A stretch of 34,324 nucleotides of DNA from Clostridia bacterium (GTDB lineage: Bacteria; Bacillota; Clostridia; Christensenellales; Borkfalkiaceae), in the NCBI GenBank assembly GCA_017886895.1, contig JAGHJD010000010.1, positions 1 through 34,324 on the forward strand, in the 5' to 3' direction. Positions 30,489 to 34,324 of this stretch are shown here, piece after piece. The first letter of the stretch is position 1, and each line of letters opens with the position of its first letter. A program made the translations under genes and the position numbers. The notes beneath the pieces are model-generated. The model saw only the letters and a list, made by a program, of their open reading frames with translations, searched no databases and was not told the DNA's origin.

Positions 30489-31472
30489 TTATTCCGTGTC
30501 GCGGGGCTGTTCCGCATCGCCGCGGGCCCCGCCCTTTATTTTGCGGGCGCGGCGCCCGCGCTGCCCGGGGCGGACGAGCGGGACGCCCTCCGCTGCGCCC
30601 GTCAGGTAATTTTTTGAAAAGTCCGCCTCGGCAAGTTCGCCGTTCCCCTCCAGCGCTATAAAGAAGGCGCAGACCAGCCGCACCCCCTCCCGTACGGCGC
30701 GCGCAAACAGTTCGTCCGCGCTCTCGTGCGAGGTGAACGCGGGGTCGGACGGGTTGCGCCACTGCTCGCGCGCCGCGTTCACGCAGCGCGGGTCAGGCGT
30801 GCGGCGGCGGCAGAGCACCGAACAGACATGCGGCGCGAAACAGACCGTCTCCAACGCGCGGAACACCTTGCGCCTGCGCGGGCGGGCGTTGGAAAAGACG
30901 CGCTCATACAGCGCGAAACGGCGGAAGGAGCGGCGGAAGGAGCGGGGCGTGAAGGGCGTTCCCCCGTACGCCGCCCGTACAGCAGGGTACAATTTTTCCG
31001 CCGCGCCCGAAGAAAGCGCCGTGCGCTCCGCGCGTCCCTCTCTGCCCCGTTCGGAGAGGAAATGCGCGTCGAGGTCGCTCTCGATATAGGAGTGCAGGCT
31101 GACGCGGCGCAGCGCCCGCTCGCCCGCCGCCCGCGCGGCGGCGAGCTTCTCCTGCGTGCCGTAGACGAAGGGATGAAAGACGGTGTCCGCCGCATAGTGC
31201 GTGATATAGCCCGCCGCATACGAGCGCACGGCGGCGTCCCCCTCCCGCGCGGCATCGAGCAGCGCGGAAAAACTTTTATAGATCCCGCGGCGGTGCAGGC
31301 TTTTGCCGACGTTCTTCTCCGTATCCGCGCAAAAGCGCAGAAAAAAATATACGTCCGCGCCCTGCGCGCCCGCAAAATACTCCTTCTCCGATACGATTTG
31401 CGCGCGCACGTTCTCGGGCAGAGCGGCAAGCACCTCTTCCGCGATGAGCGCATGCGTATGCGTTGACGGCAT
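30489..31472 (-). CDS. Zinc-dependent phospholipase C family protein
   Basis: A 327-residue protein of the zinc-dependent phospholipase C family, which binds metal through scattered His and Asp. Candidate ligands are His5/His7 (STHTHALIAEEVL), Asp40 (GAQGADVYFF), His92, Asp96 and His100 (YITHYAADTVFHPF) and His127/Asp133/His137 (LHSYIESDLDAHFL). There is no signal peptide, so the product appears cytoplasmic, unlike secreted clostridial toxins, and its substrate is unknown. The C-terminal 30 residues are Arg/Gly-rich. ATG 31472 has GGGAGGAGG before it; the longer open frame from 31574 does not. Confidence 0.87.
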   Translation of the reverse strand: MPSTHTHALIAEEVLAALPENVRAQIVSEKEYFAGAQGADVYFFLRFCADTEKNVGKSLHRRGIYKSFSALLDAAREGDAAVRSYAAGYITHYAADTVFHPFVYGTQEKLAAARAAGERALRRVSLHSYIESDLDAHFLSERGREGRAERTALSSGAAEKLYPAVRAAYGGTPFTPRSFRRSFRRFALYERVFSNARPRRRKVFRALETVCFAPHVCSVLCRRRTPDPRCVNAAREQWRNPSDPAFTSHESADELFARAVREGVRLVCAFFIALEGNGELAEADFSKNYLTGAAEGVPLVRPGQRGRRARKIKGGARGDAEQPRDTE

Positions 31473-31537
31473 TTCTTTTCCTCCTCCCGCCCGCAGAGGG
31501 CGGCAGACGGCGGGGCGGACGCTCCGCGCCGCGCCGA

Positions 31538-31552
31538 TATATACAGTATATA
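31538..31552. promoter_or_regulatory. 15-base perfect palindrome upstream of the phospholipase C gene
   Basis: TATATAC-A-GTATATA, about 65 bases before the leftward start. It may be an operator or overlap a -10 (TATACT on the minus strand). The -35 is unclear. Confidence 0.4.
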
Positions 31553-31647
31553 CCGAAACGCGGAAGTTGTTCACTGTTTTTTGCGGGTATATGCAAAAAC
31601 TCTGAAAATTTACCTGAAAATTTTTTTGAGAAACCGCATAAAAATAC

Positions 31648-31676
31648 TTGCCAAGCGAACTTGTTTTTGGTATAGT
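31648..31676 (+). promoter_or_regulatory. Promoter of the tRNA-Val-Gly-Cys cluster
   Basis: TTGCCA (31648-31653), 17 bases ending in TGG, TATAGT (31671-31676). Transcription starts about 10 bases before tRNA-Val. Confidence 0.75.
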
Positions 31677-31693
31677 ATATAGGCGGTTCGGAC

Positions 31694-31769
31694 GGAAGTT
31701 TAGCTCAGCTGGGAGAGCACCTGCCTTACAAGCAGGGGGTCATAGGTTCGAGCCCTATAACTTCCACCA
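31694..31769 (+). tRNA. tRNA-Val (anticodon TAC)
   Basis: 76 bases with CCA. Acceptor GGAAGTT/AACTTCC, anticodon loop CTTACAA, T-loop TTCGAGC. Confidence 0.98.
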
Positions 31770-31800
31770 ACATATTTCGTTAGATCAGTGCGGAATACAT

Positions 31801-31875
31801 GCGGGAATAGCTCAGGGGTAGAGCGCTACCTTGCCAAGGTAGATGTCGCGAGTCCGAATCTCGTTTCCCGCTCCA
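31801..31875 (+). tRNA. tRNA-Gly (anticodon GCC)
   Basis: 75 bases with CCA. Acceptor GCGGGAA/TTCCCGC, anticodon stem CTACC/GGTAG with loop TTGCCAA. Confidence 0.98.
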
Positions 31876-31895
31876 ACATTCCGCACTTTCTTTTT

Positions 31896-31970
<75 letters not shown>

Positions 31971-31977
31971 AAAACGC

Positions 31978-32004
31978 CGCCTCCGCTTTTCTGCAGCGGA
32001 GGCG
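31978..32004 (+). terminator. Hairpin after the tRNA cluster
   Basis: CGCCTCCGCT/AGCGGAGGCG, a perfect 10-bp stem seven bases after tRNA-Cys. There is no U-tract, so it may serve as an end or processing structure. Confidence 0.55.
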
Positions 32005-32250
32005 ACTGTCCTATCGGAGAAAAAGTTGCCGCTCGGCGAAATCCCCGTGAAACTGCCGCACGGCGCAAGGCTGCCCTATCGGAAAAAATGCTATGCCGCA
32101 AGCCGCTGAGCCAAACTGCCGCCGAACCGCTCGGTCACGGCGCGGGGCTACCGCGAAACCGCACTGCCGAGGCGCTGCGCAGCACTGCCGCCGAACCGCT
32201 CGGCTGCGGCGCGAAGCTATTGCGAAACCGCACTGCCGAGGCGCAGAAAG
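32005..32250 (+). repeat. Tandem repeats between tRNA-Cys and the GNAT gene
   Basis: A 69-base unit occurs twice (32115-32183 and 32184-32250), sharing ACTGCCGCCGAACCGCTCGG and GCGAAACCGCACTGCCGAGG. Further left, CCTATCGGAGAAAAAG and CCTATCGGAAAAAATG (about 32010 and 32076) are another diverged pair. The stretch contains no convincing gene. Confidence 0.8.
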
Positions 32251-32280
32251 CTGCCGCATGCAGCTCCTCCCCTCCCTTCT

Positions 32281-32820
32281 ATGAAGATCGTTTTGGAGAC
32301 CGAACGTCTCATTTTACGCGAACTGGAACAAGCCGACCTGCCCGCGCTGTGCCGCACGCTGCAGGATAAACAGGCAATGTACGCCTACGAGCATGCTTTT
32401 TCGGACGAAGAGGCACAGGCGTGGCTTGCAAACCAACGGCGCCGCTACCGCGAGGACGGGTTCGGGCTCTGGGGCGCCGCCCTGAAAGCGGACGGCAGGC
32501 TCATCGGGCAGTGCGGGCTTACGCTGCAGCCGCTCGGCGACGGCACGCAGGAGGTCGAAGTCGGGTACCTCTTCGAGCGGGCGTATTGGCACCAAGGGTA
32601 CGCGACAGAGGCGGCGGTCGCCTGCAAAGAATATGCGTTTTCCATTCTGGGCAAAGAGCGGGTCTGCTCCATTATCCGCGAAAACAACCTCCCCTCCCGC
32701 CGCGTAGCGGAGCGGAACGGCATGCGCGTCTGCGGCAGGCTCGTCAAACACTATTACGGCATGGAGATGCCGCACCTCATTTACCGCGCAGAAAACCCGC
32801 ACGGTAAAACAGCAGAATAG
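32281..32820 (+). CDS. GNAT-family N-acetyltransferase (RimJ/RimL-like)
   Basis: A 179-residue acetyltransferase of the large RimJ/RimL-like subgroup. It starts with the typical TERLILRELEQAD and shows GYLFERAYWHQGYATEAA (about 94-111) for acetyl-CoA binding and IIRENNLPSRRVAERNGM near residues 133-150. The substrate may be a protein N-terminus, an antibiotic or a small amine; it cannot be told. No Shine-Dalgarno precedes the ATG. Instead there is a pyrimidine-rich CTCCTCCCCTCCCTTCT, which is unusual in this window. Earlier in-frame starts without family character are possible but not supported. Confidence 0.9.
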   Translation: MKIVLETERLILRELEQADLPALCRTLQDKQAMYAYEHAFSDEEAQAWLANQRRRYREDGFGLWGAALKADGRLIGQCGLTLQPLGDGTQEVEVGYLFERAYWHQGYATEAAVACKEYAFSILGKERVCSIIRENNLPSRRVAERNGMRVCGRLVKHYYGMEMPHLIYRAENPHGKTAE

Positions 32821-32858
32821 CACTTATCTTTGCAAACGGCACACAGACTTTTATATCC

Positions 32859-32945
32859 GCGAGTATGGCGAAACCGGCAGACGCAAGGGACTTAAAATCC
32901 CTCGGGAGCGATCCCGTATCGGTTCAAATCCGATTACTCGCACCA
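32859..32945 (+). tRNA. tRNA-Leu (anticodon TAA)
   Basis: 87 bases with CCA and a long variable arm CGGGAGCGATCCCG. Acceptor GCGAGTA/TACTCGC, anticodon stem AGGGA/TCCCT with loop CTTAAAA. It starts 38 bases after the GNAT gene, and no separate promoter is clear. Confidence 0.98.
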
Positions 32946-32953
32946 ACGAAACA

Positions 32954-32993
32954 GCCGCAGGCGCGGCAGGGAAATCCCTGCCGCGCCTGCGGC
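32954..32993. terminator. Terminator between tRNA-Leu and the ABC transporter
   Basis: A near-perfect 19-bp stem (32954-32972 against 32975-32993), followed by CTTATCT. It lies between convergent units. Confidence 0.8.
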
Positions 32994-33005
32994 CTTATCT
33001 GCGCT

Positions 33006-33959
33006 TTACAGCACTTTCGACAAAAAGTCTTTGAGCCTTTCGTTCTGCGGGGCGCCGAAGATCTGCTGCGGCGTGCCCTGCTCCTGTATCTTGCCGCCGT
33101 CCATAAAGAGGACGCGCGTCGCCACTTCGCGCGCAAAGCCCATCTCATGCGTGACAATGACCATGGTCATGCCCTCGTCCGCAAGCTCTTTGATGAGTTC
33201 GAGCACTTCGCCCACCATTTCAGGGTCGAGCGCGGACGTCGGTTCGTCGAACAGCATCACCTTCGGGTTCATCGCGAGCGCGCGCACGATGGCGATACGC
33301 TGGCGCTGCCCGCCCGAAAGGGTGGACGGGTACACGTTCGCCTTATCCGCAAGCCCGATACGGGTGAGAAGGCGCATCGCGTTCTCTTTTGCCGCGGCTT
33401 TGATCTGTTTCGCGTTCGTCTGCACGGGCACAAGCTCCCGCTTTTTCTCTTTGCCGCGGAACAGATTCGCGATTTTGCGGAAAAAGTTTTTCGCCTTGGT
33501 CTTGTGCAGGTCGTGCAACCCGATGTGCACGGGCGCGAGCGTGATGTTTTTGAGCACGTTCATGTTGTTGAACAGGTTGAACTGCTGGAACACCATGCCC
33601 ATGCGGCGGCGGTGCAGGTTGATGTCGACCTTCCTGTCTACGAGGTTCGCGCCCTCAAAGTAGACGGCGCCGCCCGTCGGATCCTCCAGCACGTTCAGAC
33701 AGCGCAGAAAAGTGCTCTTGCCGCTGCCGGAAGGCCCGATGATGGCGACCTTTTCGCCCTGCTCGACCCTGTCGGTAATATCGTCCAGCACGGTCAGCTC
33801 GCCGAATTTCTTGGTGAGGTGCTCTACCTCGATGAGGGCGACATGCTCGCCGCGCGCAAGCCTTGCCGCGACGGACGTATCCGCCTCTGCGGCGTTGTTC
33901 TTTGCCGCCTCCTCCCCTGCGTTCAGTACAGGAACCTGCGTTTTAACTTCTTCTTTCAC
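33006..33959 (-). CDS. Polar amino acid ABC transporter, ATP-binding protein (GlnQ-like)
   Basis: A 317-residue ATPase of the GlnQ/HisP family driving amino acid uptake. Walker [10 protein letters not shown] is at 75-83, Q-loop [10 protein letters not shown] at 121-130, signature LSGGQ at 214-218, Walker [14 protein letters not shown] from 234, and the H-loop is THEM. It is longer than the usual 240-250 residues because of a 40-residue N-terminal extension and a Lys/Arg-rich insertion of about 40 residues (149-188) in the helical domain. GTG at 33959 is chosen because AAAGGAGG stands ten bases before it. It overlaps the permease end by 17 bases. Confidence 0.95.
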   Translation of the reverse strand: MKEEVKTQVPVLNAGEEAAKNNAAEADTSVAARLARGEHVALIEVEHLTKKFGELTVLDDITDRVEQGEKVAIIGPSGSGKSTFLRCLNVLEDPTGGAVYFEGANLVDRKVDINLHRRRMGMVFQQFNLFNNMNVLKNITLAPVHIGLHDLHKTKAKNFFRKIANLFRGKEKKRELVPVQTNAKQIKAAAKENAMRLLTRIGLADKANVYPSTLSGGQRQRIAIVRALAMNPKVMLFDEPTSALDPEMVGEVLELIKELADEGMTMVIVTHEMGFAREVATRVLFMDGGKIQEQGTPQQIFGAPQNERLKDFLSKVL

Positions 33960-34324
33960 TCTTGCGCAGCCTCCTTTCCACGACGCGGATGATCACGGTA
34001 AAGATAATGACGATGACAAGGTACACGAGCGCGAGCATCAGGTACGGTATGATATACTCGTAATTCGCGCTTGCGATCGCCTGAAAGGCGCGCGTAAGAT
34101 CGACCGTTGCGACATAGCCCGCAACGGACGTATCCTTTGTGAGCGCGATAAGCTCGTTGCCGAGCGTCGGAATAACGTTTTTGATCGCCTGCGGGAACAC
34201 GATCCTGAGCATCGTGATGCCGAAGGAAAGCCCGAGCGTCCTGCCCGCTTCCAGCTGCCCCACGTCCACCGACTGGATGCCGCCGCGCATGATCTCCGAA
34301 ACGTACGCGCCGCTGTTCAGCCCG
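33943..34324 (-). CDS. Polar amino acid ABC transporter permease, C-terminal part
   Basis: The visible 126 codons run off the right edge, so the N-terminus is missing. The segment begins [20 protein letters not shown] and continues to [10 protein letters not shown], the cytoplasmic coupling loop of HisM/GlnP permeases. Transmembrane helices follow ([20 protein letters not shown]), and the protein ends in a basic tail. The stop overlaps the ATPase start. The substrate-binding protein gene is not in view. Confidence 0.93.
   Translation of the reverse strand, partial: GLNSGAYVSEIMRGGIQSVDVGQLEAGRTLGLSFGITMLRIVFPQAIKNVIPTLGNELIALTKDTSVAGYVATVDLTRAFQAIASANYEYIIPYLMLALVYLVIVIIFTVIIRVVERRLRKSERRS

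Overview
The window looks like a chromosomal segment of a GC-rich member of the Bacillota, probably class Clostridia. Most genes are visibly GC-rich. Ribosome binding sites are strong AGGAGG types, promoters are sigma-A-like and often carry an extended -10 (TGGTATAAT), and tRNA genes encode CCA. Gene pairs such as yggS-sepF and trmN6-like/rsmI are typical of Gram-positive bacteria. A more exact placement (for example Christensenellales) is a guess.

Left end (1-6.1 kb), accessory DNA of different composition. An AbrB-like regulator, an ABC ATPase and the start of an ABC-2 permease form a leftward operon. Divergent from it, under its own strong promoter, lies a very AT-rich gene for an 824-residue SIR2 plus P-loop protein, a good candidate anti-phage NADase. 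It is followed by a small convergent ORF, two copies of a terminator module and a large serine recombinase. The recombinase reading frame ends inside the first of three palindromic repeats (6.06-6.59 kb).

Branched-chain amino acid block (6.8-19.3 kb). Promoter, ilvB, ilvN, a GNAT gene, ilvD and cimA run rightward. A LysR regulator faces leuC, followed by leuD, two uncharacterised two-helix membrane proteins and leuB. The synthase is citramalate synthase rather than a typical LeuA, so with LeuCD and LeuB it can make 2-oxobutyrate from pyruvate for isoleucine. IlvBN and IlvD serve the shared pathway; ilvC, ilvE and leuA are not in the window. Two related spacers of about 430 bp, each a string of hairpins with covarying stems, sit between ilvD and cimA and between leuC and leuD.

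Housekeeping block (19.4-31.5 kb). It holds yggS, sepF, rsmI, a tRNA1(Val) methyltransferase homologue, a nitroreductase, a membrane-anchored XRE regulator, a P-loop kinase, ybaK, a LacI regulator, a sirtuin, a DUF1858 protein, tRNA-Arg, rarA, a small repeat protein and a zinc-dependent phospholipase C homologue. A DnaA-box cluster lies at 27.76-27.94 kb. Tandem tRNA-like palindromic repeats follow tRNA-Arg.

Right end (31.7-34.3 kb). tRNA-Val, tRNA-Gly and tRNA-Cys, a short tandem repeat, a GNAT gene, tRNA-Leu, and a leftward polar amino acid ABC transporter whose permease gene runs off the window.

The two most unusual things are the SIR2/P-loop gene in its recombinase-linked islet and the several families of structured, covarying palindromic repeats.
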